Source: Reyranella sp. (GTDB taxonomy: Bacteria; Pseudomonadota; Alphaproteobacteria; Reyranellales; Reyranellaceae). Taken from it: a stretch of 64,000 nucleotides of DNA. The stretch spans positions 62,001 through 126,000 of the forward strand of contig JAIEOV010000007.1 of the NCBI GenBank assembly GCA_019750135.1, written 5' to 3'. Both the position numbers and the translations under genes were made by a program. The notes beneath the pieces were generated by a model. That model had not been told where the DNA came from and did not search any database. It was given only the letters and a program-made list of their open reading frames with translations. Shown here piece by piece: positions 29,460-38,325 of this stretch; the first letter of the stretch is position 1; each line of letters begins with the position of its first letter.

Positions 29460-30210
29460 GACCCGTCCCGACATAGGCTTCGACGACCGCAGGATCCTTG
29501 GACACCGTCTCGTAAGGCCCCTCGGCCAAGACCTCGCCGCGCGCCAGCACGGTGATGGTGTCGGAGAGGTCGGCGACGACGGACATGTTGTGCTCGACCA
29601 TCAGCACGGTGCGATCGCGGGCGACGGTGCGAATGAGTGCTGCGATACGCTTGATGTCCTCCTGCCCCAGCCCGGCCATCGGCTCGTCCAGAAGCATCAT
29701 CTCGGGATCGAGCGCCAGGGTGGTCGCGATCTCCAGGGCGCGCTTGCGGCCATAGGGCAGGTCGACGGCCTGCTGCTCGGCGAAGGCCTGGAGGCCGACT
29801 GCCGTCACCAGCTCCATGGCGCGACCGTCGAGCTGGCTCAGCACCTTCTCGCTCCGCCAGAAGAAGAAGGAATTTCCAAGTTTGCGCTGCAGAGCGACAC
29901 GGACATTCTCGCGGACCGAAAGGTGCGGGAACACCGCCGAGATCTGGAAGGAGCGCGCGAGCCCCATGCGCGCGATCGCCGCAGGCGAGCTGCCGGTGAT
30001 GTTGCGGCCGTTGAAGTGGATCTGGCCCGCCGTCGGCGTCAGGAAGTGCGTCAGCAGGTTGAAGCACGTCGTCTTGCCCGCACCATTCGGCCCGATGAGG
30101 GCGTGAATCGTGCCGCGTCGTACGTGCAGATTGACGTTCTTGACGGCGACGAAGCCTTTGAACTCCTTCGTCAGCCCTTCCGCCTTGAGAATTACTTCTT
30201 CTTTGTTCAT
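29452..30210 (-). CDS. livG: Branched-chain amino-acid ABC transporter ATPase LivG
   Basis: 252 residues. Walker A GPNGAGKTTCFNLLT, the longer LivG-type insertion with RSFQISAVFPHLSVRENV, Walker B MMLLDEPMAGLG and the H-loop VLMVEHNMSVV are intact. The usual LSGG signature is degenerate, reading DLPYGRKRALEIA, which is normal for LivG. First gene of the minus-strand operon; its promoter should lie in the 141-base divergent region shared with the binding-protein genes. Confidence 0.94.
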
Positions 30211-30246
30211 CCCGCCTCCCTGCGGTGTCGCGAATTAATCGAAGCT

Positions 30247-30284
30247 TTGCGCCGCTGTCCAGCACTCGCGGAGTACTGGCGCAA
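30247..30284. promoter_or_regulatory. Dyad in the divergent liv promoter region
   Basis: TTGCGCC (30247-30253) is mirrored by GGCGCAA (30278-30284). An inner imperfect dyad CCAGCACT / AGTACTGG lies around the centre CGCGG. It sits midway between livG and the first binding-protein gene, so it could be a shared operator. No regulator gene is adjacent. Role inferred from position only. Confidence 0.3.
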
Positions 30285-30351
30285 CGAAGACGCGGCCGGT
30301 AGATACTTCGGCACGTTGCGGGGAGTGGCGTGGTATTGGGAGGATTAGCGG

Positions 30352-31584
30352 ATGAAAGTTGGTAAATCTGTTCGTTACTTAGGCACGGCCTTTGCCGTCG
30401 CCGGTTTGACCGCCCTGGGCATGGCAATCGCGCAGGCTCAGGCGCCGGCACCGCTCAAGATCGGTGTCATGGAAGGCTTCTCGGGCGTCTATGGCGACCT
30501 CACCGCCGGTGAATTCGAAGCCATGCAGTTGGCGATCGAGGACGCCACCAAGGACACGGGCGGCAAGATCCTCGGCCGCACGGTCGAGATCCTGTCGGCC
30601 GACCATCAGACCAAGCCTGACGTTGGCGCCCAGATCGCGCGTCGCTGGTACGACGTCGACGGCGTCAAGATGATCACCGGCCTCGGCACCTCGTCGGTGG
30701 CGCTGGCGGTGCGCAAGATCGCCCAGGAGAAGGGCCTCATCGACATCAACACCGGCGCGGCCTCGGCCGACCTCACCGGCCCGGCCTGCTCGGAGACGGG
30801 CGCGCATTGGGTGTACGACACCTACGCGCTGGCCCACGTGACGGGCCAGGCGATGGTGAAGGCAGGCGGCGATTCCTGGTACTTCCTCACCGCCGACTAC
30901 GCGTTCGGCCATGCGCTCGAGCGCGATGTCACCGAGGTCGTGAAGGCATCGGGCGGCAAGGTGCTGGGCAGCGTCCGCCATCCGCTCAGCACACAGGACT
31001 TCTCGTCCTTCCTGCTGCAGGCCCAGGCCTCGAAGGCCAAGGTGATCGGCCTCGCCAATGCCGGCCAGGACACGATCAACTCGATCAAGCAGGCCGGTGA
31101 GTTCGGCATCGTCAAGGGCGGCCAGAAGCTCGCAGGCCTGCTGGTCTTCGCGACCGACGTGCAGTCGCTGACCCTGCCGGTCGCGCAGGGCCTGGTGCTG
31201 ACCGAGTCGTTCTACTGGGACCTCAACGACGAGACGCGCGCCTGGACCAAGCGCTTCCGCGCCAAGAAGGACAAGCTGCCCAGCATGCTGACGGTGGGCG
31301 TCTACAGCTCGACCTTGCACTACCTGAAGGCCGTGCAGGCGGCCGGCACCGACGACGCCAAGGCGGTGATGGCCAAGATGCGCGAGATGCCGGTCAACGA
31401 CGTGATGACCAAGAACGGCAAGCTGCGCGAGGACGGCCGCCTGGTGCGCGACATGTACCTGTTCGAGGTGAAGTCGCCGGCCGAGTCCAAGAACAAGGAC
31501 GACATCTACAAGCTGGTCGCCACCGTGCCGGGCGACCAGGCCTATCGTCCGCTCAAGGACGGCAAGTGCCCGTTCGTGAAATAG
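30352..31584 (+). CDS. Branched-chain amino-acid-type ABC substrate-binding protein, copy 1
   Basis: 410-residue periplasmic binding protein of the Peripla_BP_6/LivK fold. A signal peptide (about 1-28, ending AIAQAQA) precedes APLKIGVMEGFSGVYGDLTAG. Lobe signatures include LSADHQTKPDVGAQIARRWYDVDGV, INTGAASADLTGPACSETGAHWVYDTY and GDSWYFLTADYAFGHALERD. A strong ribosome site (GGGAGGATTAG) precedes the ATG. It is divergent from livGFHM, with which it almost certainly works. The ligand may be an amino acid, amide or aromatic acid, as this binding-protein branch is broad. A factor-independent terminator follows its stop. Confidence 0.9.
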   Translation: MKVGKSVRYLGTAFAVAGLTALGMAIAQAQAPAPLKIGVMEGFSGVYGDLTAGEFEAMQLAIEDATKDTGGKILGRTVEILSADHQTKPDVGAQIARRWYDVDGVKMITGLGTSSVALAVRKIAQEKGLIDINTGAASADLTGPACSETGAHWVYDTYALAHVTGQAMVKAGGDSWYFLTADYAFGHALERDVTEVVKASGGKVLGSVRHPLSTQDFSSFLLQAQASKAKVIGLANAGQDTINSIKQAGEFGIVKGGQKLAGLLVFATDVQSLTLPVAQGLVLTESFYWDLNDETRAWTKRFRAKKDKLPSMLTVGVYSSTLHYLKAVQAAGTDDAKAVMAKMREMPVNDVMTKNGKLREDGRLVRDMYLFEVKSPAESKNKDDIYKLVATVPGDQAYRPLKDGKCPFVK

Positions 31585-31609
31585 CCAATTCACAGTATCG
31601 ACCGATGCG

Positions 31610-31637
31610 AAAGGGCGCCTGCGGGCGCCCTTTTCTT
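31610..31637 (+). terminator. Rho-independent terminator after binding-protein copy 1
   Basis: AAAGGGCGCC (31610-31619), loop TGCG, GGCGCCCTTT (31624-31633), then T-rich TCTTT. A 10-bp perfect stem whose A and T tracts make it usable from either strand. The same stem recurs at 32943 and 41669. Confidence 0.85.
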
Positions 31638-31694
31638 TGGCCACGACTCGGCTAGATTTGCAGGACGGGGGCACAAATGTGGGAGGCTAATCGC

Positions 31695-32918
31695 ATGACA
31701 TCCAAAAAATCGCTTCGTCACGCCGGTATCGCTGCTTCGGCGGTCGGCTTGGCCGTCGCCGGGCTGGTCGCCATGGCGCAGGCCCAGGCGCCGGCGCCGC
31801 TCAAGATCGGAATCACCGAGGGCTTTTCCGGCGTCTATGCCGACCTGAACCTCGGCGAGGTAGAGGCCGCGCAGATGGCGATCGACGATTTTGGCGGCAA
31901 GGTTCTCGGCCGTCCGATCGAGCTCCTGTCGGCCGACCATCAGACCAAGCCCGACGTCGGCGCCCAGATCGCGCGTCGCTGGTACGACGTCGACGGCGTC
32001 AGCATGATCACCGGCATCGGCACCTCGTCGGTGGCGCTGGCGGTGCGCAAGATTGCCCAGGAAAAGGGCAAGATCGACATCAACACCGGCGCGGCCTCGG
32101 CCGACCTGACGGGCCCGGCCTGCTCGGAGACCGGCGCGCACTGGGTCTACGACACCTACGCCCTCGCCAAGGTGACGGGCGGCGCCATCGTCAAGGGCGG
32201 CGGCGACTCCTGGTACTTCCTGACCGCCGACTACGCCTTCGGCCATGCCCTCGAGCGCGACGTCACCGCCGTGGTGCAAGCGTCGGGCGGCAAGGTGCTG
32301 GGCGGTGTGAAGCATCCGCTCAGCACGCAAGACTTCTCGTCCTTCCTGCTGCAGGCCCAGGCGTCGAAGGCCAAGATCATCGGTCTCGCCAACGCGGGCC
32401 AGGACACGATCAACTCGATCAAGCAGGCGGGCGAGTTCGGCATCGTCAAGGGCGGCCAGCGCCTGGCCGGTCTCCTCGTCTTCTCGACCGACGTGAATTC
32501 GCTGACCCTGCCGGTGGCGCAGGGGCTGGTGCTCACCGAGGCGTTCTATTGGGACCAGAACGACGAGACCCGCGCCTGGACCAAGCGCTTCCGCGCCAAG
32601 CGCGACAAGATCCCGAGCATGCTGACGGCCGGCGCCTACAGCGCGACCCTGCACTACCTGAAGGCGGTGCAGGCAGCCGGCACCGACGAGGCCAAGGCCG
32701 TGATGGCCAAGATGCGCGAGATCCCGGTCAACGACGTGATGACCAAGAACGGCAAGCTGCGCGAGGATGGTCGCCTGGTGCGCGACATGTACCTCTTCCA
32801 GGTGAAGTCGCCGCAGGAGTCCAAGAGCAAGGACGACATCTATAAGCTGCTGGCCACCGTGCCGGGCGACGAGGCTTACCGGCCGCTCAAGGACGGGAAG
32901 TGCCCGTATATCAAGTGA
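31695..32918 (+). CDS. Branched-chain amino-acid-type ABC substrate-binding protein, copy 2
   Basis: 407 residues, very close in sequence to copy 1 along the mature protein. Clear differences: a shorter first lobe insertion (FGGKVLGRPIELL where copy 1 has an extra TKDTGGK), KGGGDSWYFL for KAGGDSWYFL and QSSTDVNSL-type changes. Signal peptide ends AMAQAQA. The ATG at 31695 follows GGGAGG with good spacing; an earlier in-frame start at 31677 would cover that site. Tandem duplication with separate terminators suggests independent expression and perhaps different ligands served by one LivGFHM pump. Confidence 0.9.
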   Translation: MTSKKSLRHAGIAASAVGLAVAGLVAMAQAQAPAPLKIGITEGFSGVYADLNLGEVEAAQMAIDDFGGKVLGRPIELLSADHQTKPDVGAQIARRWYDVDGVSMITGIGTSSVALAVRKIAQEKGKIDINTGAASADLTGPACSETGAHWVYDTYALAKVTGGAIVKGGGDSWYFLTADYAFGHALERDVTAVVQASGGKVLGGVKHPLSTQDFSSFLLQAQASKAKIIGLANAGQDTINSIKQAGEFGIVKGGQRLAGLLVFSTDVNSLTLPVAQGLVLTEAFYWDQNDETRAWTKRFRAKRDKIPSMLTAGAYSATLHYLKAVQAAGTDEAKAVMAKMREIPVNDVMTKNGKLREDGRLVRDMYLFQVKSPQESKSKDDIYKLLATVPGDEAYRPLKDGKCPYIK

Positions 32919-32942
32919 TTGAGCTGATCGCTCCTTCAGGGG

Positions 32943-32968
32943 AAAGGGCGCCAACGGCGCCCTTTTTC
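32943..32968 (+). terminator. Rho-independent terminator after binding-protein copy 2
   Basis: AAAGGGCGCC (32943-32952), loop AAC, GGCGCCCTTT (32956-32965) and a run of five Ts. Same stem as after copy 1, so it was probably carried along in the duplication. Confidence 0.88.
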
Positions 32969-33081
32969 GTTTGTATGGGTTACGCGACCCTCCCGCCCGC
33001 AATGGGAAGGCGTGCATCCCGTAACCCAGGGGATCGAAACGGAAGCGGCCGATGGTCTCCTTTAGGCGCGGCGTCGGCGCT

Positions 33082-33534
33082 TCAATCGCCGCCATGATGG
33101 CGTACGCTCTCGCCCGCGGCGTCCAGCAAGGCCAGGTCGTCAACGGGATTTGCCGCTGGCTCATTTGACGTGGCGCCCCACATCTGGCGACGGCAGTTGC
33201 GCAGCCAGAACATGCAAGCCTGCGTGTCGGGCGGGTAGGCCACGGTGACGGTGACGGTGAAGGATTTGGGCTCACCGTGGCACAGGAACGTCCGCTCGAC
33301 CTTGTGCTCGAAGCCGATGGCGCGGGCATAAAGCTTCGCCGCGACCGTGGCATCGGCCCGTCGGCGTCCCTCGCGCACGGCGGCCGCGAAGTCGGGATAA
33401 TGGGCTATCCAGTTGTCGACGGTGCGCGGCGCGACGTCGAACACCTCGGCCAATTCGGCGTTGGTGGCACCGAGCAGGCAATGCTCGCGCGCGAGGTCGC
33501 AATGACCGGGGCGGTACAGCGTGGGGCGTGTCAT
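33082..33534 (-). CDS. Orphan helix-turn-helix protein, phage terminase small-subunit-like
   Basis: 150 residues. The N-terminus, CLLGATNAELAEVFDVAPRTVDNWIAHYPDF, is a helix-turn-helix of the kind found at the start of phage terminase small subunits. EGRRRADATVAAKLYARAIGFEHKVERTFLCHGEP and AYPPDTQACMFWLRNCRRQMW follow, a conserved pattern of such proteins. It would bind packaging-site DNA in a phage, but no large terminase, portal or capsid gene lies near. It is a lone remnant, or a domesticated DNA-binding protein. It is convergent with the binding-protein genes. Confidence 0.65.
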   Translation of the reverse strand: MTRPTLYRPGHCDLAREHCLLGATNAELAEVFDVAPRTVDNWIAHYPDFAAAVREGRRRADATVAAKLYARAIGFEHKVERTFLCHGEPKSFTVTVTVAYPPDTQACMFWLRNCRRQMWGATSNEPAANPVDDLALLDAAGESVRHHGGD

Positions 33535-33695
33535 GATCCGAACGATAACAAGTCTGGTTATCCTTGTCTATAACTATGGTGGCAATCCAACGCCGTGGAG
33601 TTATTGCGCGCCAACAGGCCCCTTTTGGCGCACTAACCCCATCGGCAACAGACCGTGCTAGCGCTGCTTGCATCCAGGCGACGGTGGTTCAATAG

Positions 33696-33983
33696 TTTGG
33701 TCCCGAAGAATTCGAAGTAGGCACTCGTCCCACCCGGACCGAGCAGCTCGACCGGCGCACGACGCTGTACTCCTATGAAAACGAGTATGAGAAGACCGGC
33801 GGCGCAGAGGTCACCTTGCCGATCATCGGCGGCGGCTTCAGCCTGGGCGGCAGCGGATCCTACAGCCATGCCATCGTGCGGATCGTCGATGGTCGGGTGA
33901 CCGCGGTGAACTACACCGGCGACAACGACGACATGATCGGGAGGGAAGGCATCAGTGCGCCGATCTTCCGCGGCTGCCTGAGA
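33696..33983 (+). pseudogene. Decayed fragment of a secreted-protein gene
   Basis: Immediately after an in-frame TAG, the frame reads EEFEVGTRPTRTE, LYSYENEYEKTGGAEVTLP, IIGGGFSLGGSGSYSHAIVR, VDGRVTAVNYTGDNDD and ends APIFRGCLR. This is clearly protein-like, with no start codon and no stop at its natural end. One base out of frame a TGA lies exactly at the expected end (CCTGAGAG), consistent with a one-base deletion. The 5' half (signal peptide) is missing. Non-functional remnant of an unknown secreted protein. Confidence 0.5.
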
Positions 33984-34265
33984 GCGCAGGAAAGAGCGCA
34001 CCAAGCTGCGCCTCCGACAAGTAACGGCACGCAATGCGCGCGCCAGTGGCGCCAGCGAAGCGGTGCTAGTACCGGAATCACCTTGCCGTGCCGATCGGGC
34101 TCGCAGTCAAGCTGCGGGGATGGGGCGCGCCCGATCAATAAGTTTAGTTATATAATATCCTTAGTTATTGACTCTGGTCATTGGCGGCTTTACAGTCGGA
34201 TTTTGTTGCCTCGGCCTTCCGCCAAACCACTTCGGGTCGCAGCGCGATCCGCTGGGAGCATTTCC
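33984..34265. other. Non-coding remainder of the 33.5-34.3 kb gap
   Basis: Apart from the fragment at 33696-33983, this gap holds no convincing gene. Around 34140-34175 it is unusually AT-rich for this genome. A candidate promoter is listed separately. Confidence 0.4.
34168..34196 (+). promoter_or_regulatory. Candidate sigma-70-like promoter for the transglycosylase gene
   Basis: TTGACT (34168-34173) and TACAGT (34191-34196) are 17 bases apart in the most AT-rich stretch of the region, 70 bases before the transglycosylase start. The match is partial, so this is only a candidate. Confidence 0.35.
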
Positions 34266-35654
34266 ATGTTCAACGTCCGACCCGATGCACTGTGGCTCTA
34301 CGTCGAGCCGCCGCCGGCCGACGAAGTGCTGGGATTTCGCATGAATCCCGACGGGTCCGTGCGTGACACGCCGAGCGCGGCGCCTTCCGGGTCCTTTGGC
34401 CTCGATCCAAGCGCTAGCTCTTCATCTTCCATGGGTCCCGGTCTGCAGGACGCGGCGGGCATCGCGCCAGGCAACATCTATTCCGACGCCTATCCGGCCG
34501 GACTATCGGGCTTCGTCTCACCGCCACGCCATCCCCTTCAAGACGCGCTCGATCAGATCGTGAGGATCTACGCACCGTTTGCTCCGAGAGCGCCCGGTCC
34601 GTTTGAACCGCAAGGATCAGGGACCGACATCGTCTCGCCCAATGTTGGCCGACCGCTATCGCCGTATGCGCCCCCGTTTCAGTCGCGGGCGCCGGTCGCT
34701 TCCGACGGGGCGCTGACAACCGTAGGACCGTTGGGCTCCTTCAGCGGCAGCCTCGCCGGCCTCGAGACCGAAACTACACCTCCGCAGGCACCCAAAGGTC
34801 TGCCAGCGCCAGACGACCAGAGGGGGCCTTCACCATGGCTGGAGGTCAATCTGCCGTCGCGGCCTGAGAGCGAGACTCCGTTCGGACGGATGTCATCAGA
34901 TGCAGAGCCGATGTCATTACCGATGCCAGCGACCGGCGCTGGAAACCCGCGGGCCGCATTCGATGATGGCACTGGCGTGGGAATGACACCGGCGGGCGAT
35001 GCTCAGATCGCACAAGCACCTCGCCCGCAGCAACAGAGGCAAAATCCGCCAGCCGTTCCGAAGCAACAAGAGCCCGAACCGCCGGCGAGCGAGCAACGAT
35101 TTCAGGTGAAAGCCACTCAGAAAGTCGAGCGCATGAGCGTGTGGGATGACCTCATTCGGAAGCCACTCCCTGAGAAAATCGATCCCCGACTTCAACAGCC
35201 GTTGCCAGACGACTGGGAAGCAGCCGTCACCAAAAAAGATCCGAACTACTTGAAATGGACGAAAGCCGCCGCGGAGAAATACGGCATTCCGCCGGAGTTG
35301 CTTGGCCGATTGATTAACAAGGAATCCACCTACGACAGGCATCGGGTGAGCCCGAGAGGAGCGAAGGGGATCGCCCAGCTCATGCCGAGGGCAATCGAGG
35401 ACCTGGGCCTCGATCCAAAGACCTTCGACTATTTCAATGCAGAGAAATCGATAAATGCGAGCGCCGCGCTTCTCGCCAAATACTATCGTCACTTCAAGGA
35501 TTGGCCTAAGACGGTGGCGGCCTACAATTGGGGCATTGGCAATCTACACAACTGGCTCGAAGGAGAGAAATCAGCAGGCCCAAATGACGAAACGCAAGTG
35601 ACGCTTATGCATGTATTTCGTGGCAATCCTCGCGCATTCAACAAAGGCCCGTAG
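34266..35654 (+). CDS. Lytic transglycosylase (SLT domain) with long disordered N-terminal region
   Basis: 462 residues from the ATG at 34266, preceded by GGGAGC; upstream frame codons are junk. Residues 1-330 are Pro/Ser/Gln-rich and low in structure. The C-terminal SLT domain has INKES with the catalytic Glu353, RGAKGIAQLMP and VAAYNWGIGNL, the three hallmark motifs of family 1 lytic transglycosylases. These cleave peptidoglycan glycan strands with anhydromuramyl formation. No signal peptide is seen, so export would need another route, as with phage or injection-system muralytic proteins. The 3' end is duplicated as a remnant at 36797. Confidence 0.8.
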   Translation: MFNVRPDALWLYVEPPPADEVLGFRMNPDGSVRDTPSAAPSGSFGLDPSASSSSSMGPGLQDAAGIAPGNIYSDAYPAGLSGFVSPPRHPLQDALDQIVRIYAPFAPRAPGPFEPQGSGTDIVSPNVGRPLSPYAPPFQSRAPVASDGALTTVGPLGSFSGSLAGLETETTPPQAPKGLPAPDDQRGPSPWLEVNLPSRPESETPFGRMSSDAEPMSLPMPATGAGNPRAAFDDGTGVGMTPAGDAQIAQAPRPQQQRQNPPAVPKQQEPEPPASEQRFQVKATQKVERMSVWDDLIRKPLPEKIDPRLQQPLPDDWEAAVTKKDPNYLKWTKAAAEKYGIPPELLGRLINKESTYDRHRVSPRGAKGIAQLMPRAIEDLGLDPKTFDYFNAEKSINASAALLAKYYRHFKDWPKTVAAYNWGIGNLHNWLEGEKSAGPNDETQVTLMHVFRGNPRAFNKGP

Positions 35655-35756
35655 CATCAATCAGCGTCGCACTACTTATGGTTGGTTGCCGGGATCGAGC
35701 GGAGTCCGCATTGTCAGAGCCAATTGCGGACAGCCGAGTAAGGCGGCGAGTGTCAC

Positions 35757-36794
35757 ATGCTTAGAGTCTCTCGTTCGTTCCTGGTTGCTGCCGTGGTCAG
35801 CATGCTCACTGTCTTGTCGGAAACGTCAGCGGCGCGCGATTTCGTCGATGGCTGGGAGGGCGGATACTGGGCCGGCACGACGGTTAGCGATTCGATTCCC
35901 AGCATGGACACTTGGCGCACGTACTATACAACTCACGCCAGGGTTCGCAGCGGTCCGGAAAAGCAACTAGCCAACGGCGTACGCTGGCGCCTGGCGACCG
36001 ATCAAAGAACCGGCATCGCTATGCCGAGGATCATTTCGATGCCCGACAACAAGAATCGTGAAGTCGCCAACTCGCTATTGGAGACGGTGCACGGCGGGGC
36101 GATACTATTCGCCAAGACGGAGCGGGCGAGTCTGCGCGCGCATGCAAAGGAATACGCGGAGAATGGTCCAGGATGGCCTGTTTCCAACGAGGACTACAAA
36201 CTTCGCCTAAAAGTATTGCAGAATATGATGAAAGAGCGGCTGGTCGAGCAAACGGATGTCGCATTGACCTACGCCTCGACCGGTTTCGCGAGCCTGATCG
36301 ACCTGGGGTTCATCAACAAAATCGAAGGGACTTATCTTCCCCGCATCATTCGCAGCGTAACACTTGATCTCGAACGGCGCCAGGTCTTCACGATGGAGGC
36401 CTGTCCGGAAGGCAGCTTCAAACGCCCAGGCGCCATTTACAACCCACTGTTCCGCTTCGCCGATCTTCTCGACATTTGCGACCAAGCGAGCCTTGAACAA
36501 TTCGAAGCTCTTGTTGCGTCTGCAGATGATCGGATGAGGGCAGCAATGGCCAACAGCAAGGATCCTTCGTTCGAAGACTGTCGCTGGGCCTCGATTAAAT
36601 GCGAGCAGACGTTCGTCGTGTATCTGACGGTCGACGGGCTGGCAGTTCATCTCACAGTGTTCTCACCCAATGCGGCCAGCAGATCGTGTCCCCTGACCTT
36701 AAGCCGACGGAACCCTCTCATCGTGCCCTACAGCGAGCTTCAGCCCCTCATGAAGGCGGGAGCGTTGCGCGAGGAGTTGCTGAAGACGAAGTAA
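35757..36794 (+). CDS. Secreted protein of unknown function, paralogue A
   Basis: 345 residues with a signal peptide (about 1-26, FLVAAVVSMLTVLSETSAARD). I do not recognise a family. It shares roughly half its residues with the protein at 37041: DGWEGGYW, ANGVRWRLATDQRTGIA, MPDNKN, VALTYAST, LTLDL-like repeats, TMEACPEGSF, FRFADLLDICDQASLEQFEA and the ending GALREELLKTK. Conserved cysteines in the second half (ACPEG, DICD, EDCRW) suggest disulfides in the periplasm. Located between a transglycosylase and a transglycosylase remnant, hence part of a duplicated unit. Confidence 0.65.
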   Translation: MLRVSRSFLVAAVVSMLTVLSETSAARDFVDGWEGGYWAGTTVSDSIPSMDTWRTYYTTHARVRSGPEKQLANGVRWRLATDQRTGIAMPRIISMPDNKNREVANSLLETVHGGAILFAKTERASLRAHAKEYAENGPGWPVSNEDYKLRLKVLQNMMKERLVEQTDVALTYASTGFASLIDLGFINKIEGTYLPRIIRSVTLDLERRQVFTMEACPEGSFKRPGAIYNPLFRFADLLDICDQASLEQFEALVASADDRMRAAMANSKDPSFEDCRWASIKCEQTFVVYLTVDGLAVHLTVFSPNAASRSCPLTLSRRNPLIVPYSELQPLMKAGALREELLKTK

Positions 36795-36796
36795 GT

Positions 36797-36943
36797 GCGG
36801 TCGCGGCCTATAACATGGGTGTTGCCGGCCTGAACGGTTGGCTTGATGGAACCTCCAGGGCGAAACGCCTCGACGGACAGACCGAGACTATGCTGATGCA
36901 CATGTTTCGTGGTGATCCGCAAGCATTCAACAACAAGCGCTAG
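36797..36943 (+). pseudogene. 3' remnant of a second lytic transglycosylase gene
   Basis: Directly after the stop of paralogue A the sequence reads SAVAAYNMGVAGLNGWLDG, then TETMLMHMFRGDPQAFNNKR and a stop. It corresponds to the last 48 residues of the transglycosylase at 34266 (VAAYNWGIGNLHNWLEG, TLMHVFRGNPRAFNKGP). The catalytic Glu region is gone. The following 100-base spacer also resembles that after the intact gene (GGTTGtCGGGATCaAGCGG). Confidence 0.8.
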
Positions 36944-37040
36944 CGCTCAAATCAAATGAGGCGTAACGCAACCGACAGTTGGTTGTCGGGATCAAGCGGC
37001 GCTCGCATTGTAAAGCCTCAAGCCCATAGCCGAGTCTCCT

Positions 37041-38099
37041 ATGATCCCGGGCTGTCGTCGTTGGTTTCTGCGTCCCGCCATAATCAGCTTTATTGCTGTC
37101 CTCTTGAGTTCGCCAGTGATGGCCAACCTCGTCGACGGCTGGACAGACGGATACTATGATGCCGTTATTGGCCCGCTTCCTGGGCAGGAGACATGGGCTG
37201 CCTACTACGTCACTCACGGGCAGATTAGGAATGGCCCGCAAAAGCGACTGACCAACGGCGTCAAATGGCAGCTGGCGACAGACCGACGAACCGGCATCGC
37301 CGCACCAAGAGTCGTCTGGATGCCTGACAACACGAACCCAGTCGCCGCCAACCGGATGCTGGAGATGGTGCATGGCGGTGCCATGTTGTTTTCCGAGCAA
37401 CAGCAAAAGGGCTTCTACGAACAGCTGCGACGCCGTGAAGAGGATGGCCCCCGATGGGCCGGCCAATCGGAAAAGGAGCACAAGCAGCGTTTCAAAACCG
37501 TGCGCGAATTCACGCCGAAGCGCATAGTCACACAAAAAGATGTAGCTCTGACTTACGCCTCTCCCCGCTTCGTCAGCATGATCGATCTGGGATTCATCTA
37601 TACGTATGAGGGGACCTATACTCCTCGCATCATTCGCGGCCTGACCCTTGACCTCCAGCAGCGGCAGATCGTTACGATGGAAACCTGTCCCGAAGGCGAC
37701 TTCAGGCGTCGCGACGCCATCTTCAATCCGACATTCCGCTTCGCCGGTCTCCTGGAGATCTGCGACGAAGCGAGTCTTGAGCGCTTCGAAGCCGCGGTGC
37801 AGGCCGCGGAAGATCGGGTAAAGGCAGCGACAGCCGAGAGCAAGGATTCCTCGATCGAGCGTTGCCGCGGGACATCAATCGACGAGGGCCAACAGTTTGT
37901 TGTGTACCTCGCAGAGGGTGGCCTGGCGGTCCATCTCACACAGTTTTGGATCAGGAACGGCACGCTTTGGTCGGACTCGAATACTCCGGACTGTACGTTG
38001 AGGCTGAGTGGCCGAAACCCACTCATCGTCCCCTATCGTGCCTTGGAACCTCTCATGAAACCAGGCGCCTTGCGTGAGGAGCTACTGAAGACGAAGTAA
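37041..38099 (+). CDS. Secreted protein of unknown function, paralogue B
   Basis: 352 residues, signal peptide about 1-28 (PAIISFIAVLLSSPVMAN). Aligned end to end with the protein at 35757: DGWTDGYYDA, TNGVKWQLATDRRTGIAAP, MPDNTNPVAANRMLEMVHGGAMLF, DVALTYASPRF, IDLGFIYTYEGTYTPRIIRG, METCPEGDF, LLEICDEASLERFEA and GALREELLKTK. No enzymatic motif was recognised. No good Shine-Dalgarno precedes the ATG. Probably exported to the periplasm. The pairing with transglycosylases suggests a link to the cell wall, by position only. Confidence 0.65.
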   Translation: MIPGCRRWFLRPAIISFIAVLLSSPVMANLVDGWTDGYYDAVIGPLPGQETWAAYYVTHGQIRNGPQKRLTNGVKWQLATDRRTGIAAPRVVWMPDNTNPVAANRMLEMVHGGAMLFSEQQQKGFYEQLRRREEDGPRWAGQSEKEHKQRFKTVREFTPKRIVTQKDVALTYASPRFVSMIDLGFIYTYEGTYTPRIIRGLTLDLQQRQIVTMETCPEGDFRRRDAIFNPTFRFAGLLEICDEASLERFEAAVQAAEDRVKAATAESKDSSIERCRGTSIDEGQQFVVYLAEGGLAVHLTQFWIRNGTLWSDSNTPDCTLRLSGRNPLIVPYRALEPLMKPGALREELLKTK

Positions 38100-38157
38100 G
38101 CTCGGATCATTCCTCCAGCGCGCTTGTCTACACCGTATTGCTCCTGTTTGGTGAGGC

Positions 38158-38320
38158 AGGAGGAACCCAGGAGTGACCCCCGCGCCCTCAAGCGGCGCAT
38201 AGGGCGTGACCATCCTACTCTCGCCCTTGATGATCAACTTCGCCGACAAGGCGGTGGGCGGCCTGGTCGGCTCGCCGGTCAGGGACGAGTTGCGTCTCAC
38301 CCTCGAGCCTGCTTGGCCCG
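38158..38320 (+). pseudogene. 5' remnant of an MFS transporter gene
   Basis: AGGAGGAACCC followed by GTGACC (start 38173) matches the ribosome site and start of the intact MFS gene at 44991-45012. The alignment continues through CTCAAG.GGCGC, where TGG has become an in-frame TAG. LMINFADKAVGGLVGSPVRD then corresponds to LINFADKVVVGLAAHPIMAD. Homology stops near 38315. Only the first about 45 codons survive. Confidence 0.75.
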
Positions 38321-38325
38321 TCGAT

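Noticed and set aside
36599..36796. Upstream part of the 114-codon frame that carries the transglycosylase remnant
   Set aside because: It is the shifted frame of paralogue A; only the part after 36797 resembles a transglycosylase.
33082..36943. A complete prophage
   Set aside because: Only a terminase-small-subunit-like gene and a transglycosylase fit; no capsid, portal, tail or integrase genes were found.
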